This document shows, piece after piece, positions 23,770 to 34,894 of a DNA stretch of 64,000 nucleotides. The position numbers and the translations under genes are program-made. The DNA is taken from contig NC_071397.1 of assembly GCF_022682495.2 (NCBI RefSeq), positions 14,165,082 to 14,229,081 on the forward strand. The letters run 5' to 3'. Position 1 is the stretch's first letter. The number at the start of each line of letters is the position of its first letter. The notes under the pieces were generated by a model. That model did not search any database, was not told the DNA's origin, and was given only the letters and a program-made list of their open reading frames with translations. This stretch comes from Desmodus rotundus. Its lineage: Eukaryota; Chordata; Mammalia; Chiroptera; Phyllostomidae.

Positions 23770-24190
23770 TTCTTTTTTTTTAAGTTAAAATATGTTTAAT
23801 ATATAACATTGTGTAAATTTAAGGTGCACAACATGTTAATTTGATACATTTATGTACTGTGATATGATTGACATTGTAGGGACAATTGGCACCTCTCTCA
23901 CGTTACATAATTTTCTTTCTTTCTTTTTTTTTTTTTAGTGGTTGGGATAGTGAAGTTCTGGTCTCTTAGCAAGTTTGGTGATTATAATACCGTATTGTTG
24001 TCTGTATTTGCTATTCCGTGCATTAGATCTCTGGGAGTTATTTACTATCTACTTAACATCTGCGCTGTAGCCCCACCCCCATTCCCTGGTAACCATCATT
24101 TTACTCTGTTTCACAAGTCGACCATTTTGGATTCTACATCTGAGTTATACCATATAGCACCTGCTTTTCTCTGGCTTATCTCAAGCCTCT
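23770..24190 (-). mobile_element. LINE-1 3' end (L1MA-like), antisense
   Basis: The tract reads 'aacattgtgtaaatttaaggtgcacaacatg', 'gatacatttatgtactgtgatatg', 'cacgttacataatt', 'gtgcattagatctctggg', 'ccccattccctggtaaccatcattttactctg' and 'gagttataccatatagcacctgcttttctctggctta'. That is the canonical antisense run of an L1M 3' UTR into the end of ORF2. A T/C-rich tract (23911-23936) interrupts it. Confidence 0.85.
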
Positions 24191-24829
24191 GTTTTCTGAA
24201 GAGCAATGCTTTGAGCAAGACTGGAATACTTTCACATGAGGGGGAAATACTGAAAGAATTTCCCCATTTCTCAGTATGAATTAATGAGAAATTCATAATT
24301 TTTTTCTGCTTGCAGCCTCCCTTCACCTCTGCTCCAGAAAATTATCTTTTCTCCTTCTATAAAAAGTGTTTATTTTTTTCCCTCAGAGCCTTTCTGATAT
24401 GAGAAAATGAATATTTCATTGTATAATTATTAAACATCCCCTTGGCCGAAACTCTTCTGTCCTTCTCAACGTGACTCTTGGGGTAGCCTCTTCAGACAAG
24501 GCTTTCTAGGGAGCGGAAGGCAGCTTTTAACAAGGAGATGGCACATGGTGAAGAAATGTAAGTGTACAAACACGACTTTAAATTGTTAAAGTTCTTGTCA
24601 GAACAATTTGGACGTGTAGGAAAAAAAGAATTTCTCTTTCTAGTTTTATGCAGTACCTTTATTATCCCGAGTGCTTTTACGTATAACACTTAGGGAGTCT
24701 TTGTATTTGTTGTGCTGTTATTCTGTCAGGGAAAGAAATAATTACAGACAAGTTCCTTCACAATAGGGAAGTGCAAGTAAATTTCCGTGTGTGTGTCAAA
24801 GTCAAGAGCAAGTCCAGATTTTTACGGTG
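24191..24829. other. Gene-free unique sequence
   Basis: No supported feature. Confidence 0.4.
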
Positions 24830-25020
24830 TTAGTGGCATGGTGGTTAAACCTCAAATACACCTGGGTTAAATTCCTAATAGTTAGGTAACTGCTTTGTGA
24901 CCATGAGCTAGAGAGTTTGCTGTACTTTTCCTGTCCCTCATTTAAAATGGAGAAAATCATAGCACATGTACCCTAGGATTTTGGTGAGGATTAAAGAGGA
25001 TATGGCACAACAATTAGATA
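24830..25020 (+). mobile_element. MIR SINE, sense, nearly full length
   Basis: 'agtggcatggtggttaaacctc' (tRNA-like head), 'acctgggttaaattcctaa', 'taggtaactgctttgtgaccatgagc', 'ctgtccctcatttaaaatggagaaaatcatag' and 'ttggtgaggattaaagaggatatg' follow the MIR consensus order from head to tail. Confidence 0.8.
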
Positions 25021-25909
25021 TTACTATCTATTATTACTAATGCAGTTCTATACTTTCATAATAAAGCATTTACTGTTTCTGCTTTCACAATCCTTAAAAC
25101 ATTCTCAAATCTCTGCTTTCTCCCTACCGCCCTTGCCGTTGCTCAAAAACTATTATATTCTAATAATGACATCCCATTTACTGAACAAATGGGTATTTTT
25201 CAGACTTTGTCCTCAGTGCGCTGCAGCTTTTGGCACTGTCCACCAGTGCTTCTGTCTTACAACCCTTTCCTATGTTGCCTTGTCAATTGTTGGAGAAAAT
25301 AGAGGAGCCTCGACTTCCTGCCCAGCTGCTAAGGAACTCTGTTATGTTAAATATATGTCCTGTACTCTGTCATGTGTTACCTATGTCCTTCTCTCCAGAC
25401 CAGGTGTGTTGACTTTCACAGTACGGATTTTCCAGAAGTAAAGGTAGAGATGCATGTAGTTGCTACTGGAGACAGATGAGCTGGGATTACTTGTCAAAAT
25501 GAAGACACATTATTTGAGTGAAAAACTGTGCACATAACGATAAGCATATATATAGCTCCTCGCTATAGTCTGATAGACTGTCCACCCTCCCTGAGTGCAT
25601 TATCATATGTCTCTGGGAGCCAGATACTTTGCATCTGGATTTTGGACTCAAAAAGTAAGCCAGCACAGGAATCGTGGCTGGGGATCCATAGGTGATGGAA
25701 GGATATTTAACCTGGTCCCTGGTGTCTCTCTTAATGGAGGTCAGATCTAATTGCCTCTCCAATCAGGAGCAGGTGAATAAGAGACAGACAGATTAGACCA
25801 TGAAGCAGCAAGAAAAGTGTGGATTCCATTGCTGCTGTCTTAACACAAACAGGCAAGAAAGTTACCAGCAAAAGAATAAATATTTCAACAGCGTGAAAAG
25901 GTTTAGGAT
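25021..25909. other. Gene-free unique sequence
   Basis: The 133-codon frame at 25040-25441 is the second longest in the window but is Cys/Leu/Ser rich with no domain, so it is not called as a gene. Confidence 0.4.
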
Positions 25910-25990
25910 AAGGATTCTCAAATGTTAATGCACAGAAAAATCATCTGGGATGTTTGTTAAAAAATACAGAGCCTCAGTTTCTACACATTT
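25910..25990 (+). mobile_element. MER5-like hAT fragment
   Basis: 'aaggattctcaaatgttaatgcacagaaaaatcatctgggatgtttgttaaaaaatacagagcctcagttt' resembles the antisense half of MER5 elements ('...atcacctggggagcttgttaaaaatgcagattcc'). Short and decayed. Confidence 0.5.
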
Positions 25991-26439
25991 TAGGTAGTCT
26001 TTGGAGGCTGTCTTGTATGTGCTCTCCCAGACCCTCCCCTGCTGACTGCTGCTCTCTCCTGTCCAGACAGCAGCAGGGAGTCCACCCTGTCCCTGGGTGG
26101 GTGTCATGGGCTACACCTGTACACTGCTCTTTCTCCTCCTAGAAAAGGCCACTCTGCCAGAGTGCTGTTTCCAAAGTCCCCGAGTACCAAGTAAAATCCA
26201 AGTACCAACACCTCTGAGATTTTAAAACGCTATTGCCCTCCCTGTGGTTCTGGGGCAGTGGAGCCTGGCACAGGTGCTCTGCGCGGAAATGGGGAGGAAA
26301 TGCACCGTTGCCTTCTCAGTCCCTGCCACTGGATTCATCACCCATATGCTTGCAGGAACTTTAACCCTTTTACATACCAGGCAGGAAACACATCTCAGAG
26401 GTTGTTGCCTGCCTCTATCCAGCCCTATCGGAGCCCCAT

Positions 26440-26760
26440 GGCAGAACACGACACTGAAATTTTTGCCTGAATTTACCTTGGTCTTGTTACTGACATCTCT
26501 GTTTCTTGTCTCTCTCCTTCTGGTCAATTTTCCCCTCAACTAGAGTTGTCTTTCTCTAATGCAAATCTCATCATATCACTTTTTGGCTTGAGATCCTTCA
26601 ATGAGTACTTGTTTTTTGCAAGATAACATCTAATGCAACAGAGCCAGCACAGCATCCTGTTCACCTTCCAGCCTTGGTTCTCAGTACTTGTCTCACACCT
26701 CGTGCCTGTCATTATCTCTCGTGGTCTAAGTCCTTGCAGAAATTAGCACGGCCAGCACTT
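26440..26760 (+). mobile_element. LINE-2 (L2) fragment, sense
   Basis: 'gcaaatctcatcatatcactttttggcttgagatccttcaatg', 'agataacatctaatgcaaca' and 'catcctgttcaccttccagcc' follow the L2 region upstream of its 3' end ('aaacccttcagtggctcccc ... cataaagtccaaactcc'). Confidence 0.6.
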
Positions 26761-28751
26761 TTTCGCCATTTACTGGTTACAAATCATTTAACCTAATAAT
26801 ATTGTAAGGCCATTTTGACCAAGGATTATTTTTGCTTCTTTTGTATTTTCATGTTTTCTAGTATAGGACTTGCTTTAGATGTAGTGGCTAAGGTAAATCA
26901 GGAAGACAGGGAGGAGGAAGAATAAAAAGGAAGAAACGAAGGAAGGAGAGAAGGGGAAGGCACATATTTGTCTAGAGACTAGTGTCTAGATATAAGGGTT
27001 TGCTTAACACCCTCCTCTATTAATGCTTTGTTTTCTAATGCTTTTTAAAAAACTATACAAACAAAACTAATAGAGAGTAATAAGCTATTTCTTCTTGACT
27101 CAGTTGCCCAGTGCCACTGTTTTTACACCTTTCCTCTCAGGTGCATATCACTAATGTGACCATCAGTCCATGCTGCGGGTTAGTAAGGGGGATCCACAGA
27201 ATGCCTTCAGTTATGCATATTGCTGAGTAGGAAAGGAGGTCAGATTGGTAAAGCAATATTCCTAAACCAGGGGATGTAAGAAGGAAAATTCATGGGAGAA
27301 GCAAATGAAAATCTGCAAGTTAGGGATTTTAAATTCATCTTCACAGTTCTTTTGCTGTTCTGAAATATTCCTTAAACATACACCAGAACCTTTAGCCAGT
27401 CCAACAACCAACAGCACATTTCTTTCAGTTCTCAGTGGTATAATGAATATCAACCAAAGGTAATGCATTTCAGGGGTAATGCTGTCCCCAATTAGACCTA
27501 ACATCTAATCATTAAAGAAGTAAAGGAAGGAGTTGGGCATGACTGCTGTTTGTTCAGACATAGTCCTCAGCTAAGGCCAATCTAACACTCTGCTCTCAGT
27601 TGCTGGGGAAGCTTTTTACAGATTTTTTGTCTGGTGAAGTTTTGTTAGGTCCTAAGAATTGTGGGCTTTTGTGGGAGTGGGTGGCAAGAAGAGAGAAGTC
27701 TAGCTTCCTGCTTTCTTGCTGTCCCTAATGTTATCACACCCACTGCCTCTTCATTGCAACACTAGCAATTGGTCCCAGACTCCAGCTTTTTTACCAGTCC
27801 TAGAACCAAGGCCCATTAGAGCCCATACTGCAGGAAGTGGCTAATGTTCTCTTCTTTGTGGTTTCAGGTATCCTCATATGACCTCTCTAACTTTCTGTAA
27901 CCCAGTCCTTTCCATCTTGTTTTTCTAGCAGCCGAGTGTTAAATGTTACCACTCCAAATCATTTTCTTTGGGCACTCCAGCACTCACTTTCGTTGCTTCA
28001 CTGCCCCCTCCCCCATAACAGGTTAATAACAGCCTACAGTAATGATAGGTTGAATCCACTCTCTTGAAATATCAGGTATCAGTTCTGTTTTCCTGAATTT
28101 ACCGTCAGACGTCAGGACTCCAGATTCTGTTTCCAGTCTTCTATTAATTCAGAGCTCATAATACTTCTACACTGACTCACATCAAACACATATCCACGTG
28201 TCTGGACTACATTAAAGGCACCATTTCATTTTAACTTCTCTCCCTTCTACTAAGCCTCATTTCTCGTTATGCCATAATACAAGCCTTACATTACAATTAT
28301 CCCTGTGTTCTGCACGTCCAACATGTTGCGAGCCTCATCTCATCCAGGTGGATTATTTTATATAATTTCTTCAATATGTTTCTTCTGTCTATCCAAGACA
28401 CCTACCTCAGACTGCTGCCCAGCCCCTCTAGGGAACAACTTACCATACTCAACTTCTTTTGTAAGCTCTTAAAAATGTATCTTATCTTAAAATAATGTTG
28501 ATCATGATGATGATTTTCTGCTGGTAAAGCTTGTTTTCTGAAGTTAAACGTTATGTGAGGACAGAGACTGTATCCTCAATTTCTTTTCTATTGTCCATCG
28601 CACAGAGATGCTCTTTAATGACATATAGATTGTCTAATTTTTTCCCGCAGCTTAGCAGGTTCATTTTTTTCTCAATGTACATGGCTCTGAATGTCATACT
28701 TCCAGTACATCAATGCTCGCCTTCCAACATGGGTAGTAGAATGTTGCTCTT
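26761..28751. other. Gene-free sequence, mostly unassigned
   Basis: No gene is supported. A short A/G-rich block lies at about 26895-26960. A weak L2-like 3' phrase at about 28555-28640 ('gaggacagagactgtatcctc ... cacagagatgctcttta') is too decayed to call separately. Confidence 0.4.
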
Positions 28752-29130
28752 AACAATAATATAGTGTTTTACAACTATGAGACATTTACACAACGGAATA
28801 CCTCTCAGCTGTAAAAAGAAAAAGTGTTTACCCTTTGTGACAGCATGGATGGACCTGGAGAACATTATGCTAAGTGAAATAAGCCAGGCAGAGAAAGACA
28901 AATATCATGTGATTTCATTCATATGTCAAATCTAATGAACAAACTGAACTAACAAGCAAAGTAGAGACAGACTTATAGATATAGGTGACAGCTATAGGGA
29001 TGGTTAGGGGGTGGAAGGATTGAGCAAAAAGGACTCATGGACATGGACAATAGTGTGGTGATTGTGGGGGAGAGGTGGGTATTAGGGGACTAAATGATAA
29101 TGGAAAGAAAAACAATAATACGGTGTTTTA
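28752..29130. repeat. 20-bp target-site duplication of the 28772 L1
   Basis: AACAATAATATAGTGTTTTA at 28752-28771 versus AACAATAATACGGTGTTTTA at 29111-29130; both differences are transitions. Confidence 0.9.
28772..29110 (+). mobile_element. 5'-truncated LINE-1 3' end, sense, with target duplication
   Basis: The element starts in the ORF2 tail ('cacaacggaatacctctcagctgtaaaaagaaaaa'), then reads 'agcatggatggacctggagaacattatgctaagtgaaataagccaggcagagaaagacaaat' and a bat-type 3' UTR. It ends 'gactaaatgataatggaaagaaa'. A 20-base duplication with 18 matches flanks it (28752-28771 and 29111-29130). The ORF2 remnant ends at the normal C-terminal region, so no protein of use remains. About 339 bases long. 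Confidence 0.92.
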
Positions 29131-30715
29131 GACTTAGCCCATGTAAAATCTTTCTGGCAGGTTCATTACTCCTTTAATTCTTTGAAGCCCCGTTGAAATT
29201 TCAGGCTTGGATAATTGAAAATCCTGTACCTTTTAGTGGCATGTCAACGTTTCTATGACTGCAATATCCTAATTTGATTTTTGCTCTCTCCATCAAAAGG
29301 GAGGCCTGTTTGCTGGTGAAAAGAACTGAAAGAAATGATCCTGTTGTTACTTTAATCCTCGTCTTCACGCTTTCCCCTCCCCAGCAGTTCTTCACACTTT
29401 CTTCTGCATCAGGGTTCCAATTAGGTGAAGGAGAGTTGCTGAATGTGAAGAACTGCCACTTAAAAATAAAACCGCAGGAACGCTTCGTTCTAGGAGGTGC
29501 ATGATATTGAAGAAAACAGTCAGTTCAAAAACAAAGTTCGCCATGTATCTTTAAATAACACTGTAAATAAAAGATACTATTCGAGCTCTTCTTATTAGAT
29601 ACATATTTTAGCAAGTAAAAAAATCTTGTAGAAAAGTTGCTTTTTTTTTTTTTAACAGTGAAGGGCTCTTAAAAAACAAACTTTTGATTTTCAAATGTGA
29701 CTGGTAGTGAAATTTGAAGTATGTTGTTGGCTTTCACTCTCTTACATGTCACTAAAAAGGAAGAGGGAGGAGAAAGAGAAGGAAGAGCGGAATTTGCCAG
29801 ACCCAAAGTTCTAGACAAATTCTTCTACTAGATTTACTAGTAAGTTACAGGGTCTAAACTGAGAGGGCACAGGAAACTCATTTGGTCAGACAGATAAAGT
29901 TCTTTTCATACCCAACAAAAATAAGTCTGAGCTGGTTTAGTTCTGCAGCATGACCAGCAATGTTTGGGGAGAAAAAGAAAGCAAGAATGTAGAAGACAGT
30001 AATATCCTCTTAGGGCTTTCACTTGCTCTTTGACATGACAATCTTTTCCTCTGATTGGAATGTTTTCCTGAGCCCGCTGCAGTCCCTGAGAGCTTTGCAA
30101 GCCTTTCCTTCTCATCGTCTTCAGCCAGAGGTAGCCTGGGGCTCTAACCTCAGTCCTGTCATCAGGTAACTCCATGAGTCAGGTCGCTCAACAAGAGCTG
30201 GGACAGAGGGTCCAGCTCACTGCAGGGCTCCTTTCTGACCCATCAGATTATACCTGGCACCTCCGGTATGTGAGTGCCTATATTTTTCCCTCCTTCAACT
30301 GTATTTGAACAGCAATTTTTTAAAAAAAAGGAAAAAAGCAGAACAAAACAGAACAAAAATCTCTTCTTATTCCTTACTGCTCCCCATACCATGTTCTCAA
30401 AGCTGCCTTAGATTCTGCTCTGCATTTTGGACTGGCATTTTATCCCTCCTTTGTCATGGGAGCCTGTCTGAAGGGTTATTCTTACTTCTCATCCCCAGGA
30501 TAACGGGAACCTGGCATATGGAGACAGTGGCTGCTAAGACTCCCTGCAGTGAGTTCTCCCTGTCTGATTGAGCACATTGAGCTCACCATGCTGATGACTG
30601 AGACAGAGCTTATTGTGCTCCCTGGTGATCTGGTGTTAATTTATCTCTGTGGGCAATGAGGCTACCTAGTTCTCTTTTCTTTCTACTGTTTGGTGGTTTA
30701 CTTTCAAAAACATAT
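29131..30715. other. Gene-free unique sequence
   Basis: No gene or named repeat. A poly(T) run lies at 29640-29654. Confidence 0.4.
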
Positions 30716-31192
30716 CATGAAAATGCTATTTTTTAAATGTTTCAATTTTTTTATTATTGTTCAAGGACAGTTGTCTCCATTTTCCCCCTACCACTCCCCC
30801 CACCCAAGCCATCCCTACTTCCCTCCCTCAATCCCACCCCCTCCCCCGGCCTTGGCTCTGTCCATGTGTCCTTTATAGATGTTCCTGAAAACCCTTCTCC
30901 CTTTGCCCCTGCATCCCCTCCCACCTCCCCTCTGGTTACTGTCAGTTTGTTCCCAATTTCAATATCTCTGGTTATATTTTGCTCACTTGTTTGTTTTGTT
31001 GATTAGGTTCCACTTATAGGTGAGATCATGTGGTATTTGTCTTTCACTGCCTGGCTTATCTCACTTAGCATAATGCTCTTCAGTTCCATCCATGCTGTTG
31101 TGAAGGGTAGGAGCTCCTTCTTTCTTTCTGCGGTGTAGAATTCCATCAGTGAATGAATGGATCAAAAAACTATGGTACATGAAAATACTATT
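30716..31192. repeat. 15-bp target-site duplication of the inverted L1
   Basis: CATGAAAATGCTATT at 30716-30730 and CATGAAAATACTATT at 31178-31192, 14 of 15 identical. Confidence 0.9.
30731..31177 (-). mobile_element. LINE-1 3' end, antisense, with 5' inversion
   Basis: From 30731 to about 31148 the plus strand reads as an antisense bat L1: 'tattattgttcaaggacagttgtctcc', a C-rich 3' UTR, 'ttccacttataggtgagatcatgtggtatttgtctttcac', and 'cttagcataatgctcttcagttccatccatgctgttg'. From about 31149 the orientation flips to sense ORF2 text 'gaatgaatggatcaaaaaactatggtaca'. Such a 5' inversion is the product of twin priming during reverse transcription. A 15-base duplication with one mismatch flanks the unit (30716-30730 and 31178-31192). 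Non-coding. Confidence 0.9.
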
Positions 31193-33416
31193 AACCCATC
31201 TGTAAGAATTCTTTGCTTTTTAGTTTTTGTGTTTATTTTCTATTCTATTTCTTTTTCCATTTGTGTGTTTTAAAACTTTTGGGGCTTTCTCTGATTCTTA
31301 GCAGGCATAGAGAGCAGCTAATTAAATTCAGTGAGGCCTTCTCACTTTAAACACTATAGATGAGGTGGTCATAGGAAGTTCAAGCACAAAGACAAACGTC
31401 CCCTGCAGACAGGCTCATGCGTGCTTCTGATAGAAAACACCTGGGGATTAACTCGAGACTTCAGTTAACCATTTTAGTAGAAACAAGGTTGGGTCTCATT
31501 ACTTGTTACATCCGAGTGATGCCGTGGTTCTTCACCAGGCCTGATATTTTACCCTACTTGCAGGTTGTTAAGTTAGCTTATAGCTTTGTGGATGCTGGCA
31601 GATGACAAGAAACTGCAAGGGCAGAGATAAGAAACTCTATTACTTAAGCACAGCAAGCATGCTGTCAAGTCCCACAGGGGTAACAGGGAGGAACCTCATT
31701 TGATGCCACACATGCAGTGAATTTGCGCTGTAGTTCAGAAACTCCAGGCTTGGAGAATCACTGCTTCCATTGTGAGCCTGCTCTTTGTATTGGTAAAGAC
31801 AAAACCCTAAGAAATGGTCTAGGTAAAGAATGATCAGTGACCTGCATTCTCATCATATTCAGTAAAAACGGGCATAGATACTCGATACTCATGCCAGATT
31901 ACCTTTTCCGATTAACTTCAATTGTAACAACAATCTCTTGGATAATTTATTTATAATCTGTATTTTTGAATTCCGCATAGAGAGGTTGCGATGGGCTGCA
32001 AATAGATACTTCCCTTTGTTCATGCAGGCTCCAAAGTCCACTGACAGCATAGAACAGGGCTGCGTTTCCGCAGCTCAGCAATCATTTTATGGAAAGGGAG
32101 ACAGGTTTCCATAAATTTAGAAATGGGATTCTCTTAGAGCCCATTTCAGTTAGCTCACATGGGGGAGTCATTTTCTTACCTTCTGCACACCATTCTATAT
32201 GAGACTAAGAGCTTTCCACTTTCAGGACTCTCTTCAATTCCTTCCAAATGTGCTTTTATCACAGTTCTGATTTTCTTTTAAACAACCTTGATGGGAGGCT
32301 AGTAGCTAAAACAGTCTCATCCTTGTACTCTATAGATGTGCCTACTAGATCACAAATAATGAATGCTTTTTCAAAGAGTTCAGAGAGAGAGGGAAGGAGG
32401 GCAGGGAGGGAAAGAGATAGAGAGGAAAGGAGAGAGAAAGAAAGGAAACATTGATTTTACTGGGTACAAATTTAAAAAGGTAAAATTTTAGAAGAGAATG
32501 GAGACTGTTAATAGAAGTTAGGCTTCTCTAAGACACTTGCAAAGGGTTCACTGGACAATTAGGATTGAGATCTATAGGTGCAACTATTTGTTTTTCATTT
32601 TCACCAATTCAAAGGACACTTCACAGAAAGTGCCAGTACCTAAGTGTGTGTATGTGCACACAAGGGCGTGCACACTCATGTTTCCTTCTAAACCAGTTTT
32701 CCACACTCCCATATATTACAGGAGAAACCTGGATAAGCAGGAATAAACCAGTAACCAGAGCCTTTCCTGGATGATTCTTTTAAGTTCCACTATTTCTTGG
32801 AAGTGCTTCTTGCTGGGAGTAGCTATTTTTTCCCAGGGATGAGATGGTGGAGAGAGGAAGCAGGGAGTACAGTGTTACTATAATAAATTTTATAGTAGGA
32901 GAATTTAGACTTTCCATAGATGTCATTGATGAAAGTTATAAGCTTGTGATGGAGGTCCATTATGTATTCCTAGAATAATTAAAATGTAAGTGTGTTATGA
33001 TACTTTGAAAATGAGGATCTGGAATAGTTTATACTGATATTTTTGATCCTGCCTCAAAATTGGGAAAAGCTGTTAAGAATTTCTTACCGTGACAATGATA
33101 ACTGTTTGGTCTTGGGTAAGATGAACTGTATTTATGTTCATGAGAACAAGCTTTGAATTTCTTGCCATTCAGAAAGACTTCCCAGGAAATTTACTAACCA
33201 CCATGTCTGGATTATTTCTTTTTCATTTTACCTCAGAGAAAGCATTTTTAACTACAGTAACATTCAGGGTACTAATAAAGCTCTTTATACTCAAGAGGAA
33301 GGAGATCAGGAAATGAAAATATGAGTATTTCTTTTCAGCATTTTTGGGTCCTTGAATTTGCCTTTGGAAAGTCCTGTTCAAATGCTGACCAGGCCTGCCC
33401 TTGCTCACTTTGTATC
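31193..33416. other. Gene-free sequence
   Basis: No gene is supported. The block 31380-31750 is more GC-balanced and reads somewhat like an old LTR ('gataagaaactctattacttaagcacagc'), but I could not recognise a family. A (GA)-rich tract lies at about 32383-32447. Confidence 0.4.
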
Positions 33417-33424
33417 TTTTATAG

Positions 33425-33641
33425 CAGGGGTGTCAAACTTATTTTCGCTGGGGGAATGACTCATCAGCCTCTCGGTTGCCTTCAAAGGGCCAAATGTAAC
33501 GTTAGGACTGTATAAATGTAACTACTCCTTAACAGTTAAGCGAGAGCTGGCGCTGCCACCAGGTATAAACAAGGTGCTGTGCTGAGTAAAAGAAGGTGGA
33601 GAGCTGGATTCGGCCTGCAGGCCTTGTGTTTGCCACCTGTG
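33425..33641. mobile_element. Non-autonomous hAT transposon with perfect 8-bp duplication
   Basis: The left end CAGGGGTGTCAAACTTATTT and the right end TGTTTGCCACCTGTG are imperfect inverted repeats of about 14 bases, typical of hAT. It is flanked by the 8-base duplication TTTTATAG at 33417-33424 and 33642-33649. At 217 bp it has no transposase. The left 105 bases match the element at 45893, whereas the right half ('gagctggattcggcctgcaggcc') is different. This copy therefore probably retains both original ends of the parent transposon. Confidence 0.88.
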
Positions 33642-33783
33642 TTTTATAGCATCAACCTGAAAGGTGATGAATCTGATAAGATAGGGAGAACGTACGTTCT
33701 TGATGAACTGCTGTATCGGATTTTCTGTAGTGCCTACTTGTGTGTTAATTCTTAGGGATTCTTTGTGCAAACACTGAAGCTAT

Positions 33784-33966
33784 AAAGTGTGTATGTTTTA
33801 TTTTTCAAATAAAGTTATAAGCATTTATTAAATATATTTTTAAAATAATTTTTATTTTTCAATTAGAGTTGACATGTAGTATTATTTTTAGATATGCAAC
33901 CCAGTCATTAGACATTTACATAACTTACAAAGTGATAAGTGATCACTTCGAAAGTGTGTATGTTTT
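33784..33966. repeat. 16-bp target-site duplication
   Basis: AAAGTGTGTATGTTTT is identical at 33784-33799 and 33951-33966. Confidence 0.9.
33800..33950 (-). mobile_element. Short LINE-1 3' end, antisense, with perfect 16-bp duplication
   Basis: 'tttttatttttcaattagagttgacatgtagtattattttt' and 'gcaacccagtcattagacatttacataacttacaaagtgataa' match antisense L1 3' UTR. On its 3' side (33800-33856) lie about 55 bases of extra AT-rich sequence with A-runs. The 16-base duplication AAAGTGTGTATGTTTT at 33784-33799 and 33951-33966 is perfect and encloses both parts. Confidence 0.82.
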
Positions 33967-34894
33967 TAAATCATCCGTAGTCACCGAGGAACAGACAATG
34001 AAAAATTTCCTTTTACCTTAAGCAGTGACATTAATACAAACTAATTAGTCTCCTTGTGTTAATGCTCACTTATGTGTCACTCTTCTGTCCTTTGTAAGAC
34101 TGGCTTTTTAAAATAAGTTAAGAGCTTATTTTGTAACAAAGGAAAAATGCCCATGAAATGTCGTGGGATTGAGATGACGTGTTAGTCATTCAGGTCTTTG
34201 CTCAGGATCATGTGCTTTTAGGGGCTCAAATCCTAATGGACTGCAGAGTGTTGCCATCTCTTAAGAATCGCTTACTAATCACCTACTGCGTGCTTCCAGC
34301 TCTATGATGCATTGAGGATGGACACTGAAGAAAAAGGTGTGGGTGCCACTGTTAAGAATTTTCCTGTCCAACTGAGGAAACGTGATGAGAATGTGTGTCT
34401 ATGACTGAAGGATTTTCACAAGATTTCCATGACTTAGCGGAAAAGGCTCTGTCACACATCAGCTCAATGATCTCAAAGAAGCCACTTGGTGATGCTGAAC
34501 ATCGGTGTTGTTGTTTATGGAATGGAGACTGAGTTAGTACTCGTCACATGTCTGTGAAGGCCTTTGCAGGAAATTATTTTACAAATGAAAACACATTGTA
34601 CAAAAGCTGGTTGTAAAGGTGTGTGCTTAGGAGTCTTCAAGTGGAGGGAATTACAACAATGTGTAAGCAGCCTGTGACTCAGAGTCCGGTGGCTGAGACG
34701 TCAGAGGCCGAGCTGTCGGAGCCCTGCTCTAAGCCAGGCTGCCCCAGCGGTCCTGCATTGGACGGCGGATCATCTGGTTTTTCTGAGTGACAACAGTTAA
34801 AAGGGATTCTGGTGAAATTGAGAGAATTCATTAAATGGATGTGAATGAAATGATTGGAGGGGATTTGCATGTATGTATTATAATTTTGAATACA
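33967..34894. other. Gene-free unique sequence
   Basis: No gene. A short GC-richer patch (about 34683-34780) has a few CpGs but is far too small to be a CpG island. Confidence 0.4.

Noticed and set aside
23938..24279. 113-codon plus-strand frame
   Set aside because: Most of it is the antisense strand of an L1MA-like 3' UTR.
25040..25441. 133-codon plus-strand frame
   Set aside because: Low-information Cys/Leu/Ser-rich translation with no motif. Probably chance.
34683..34780. Possible CpG-island promoter
   Set aside because: Under 100 bases with only a handful of CpGs; no downstream exon.
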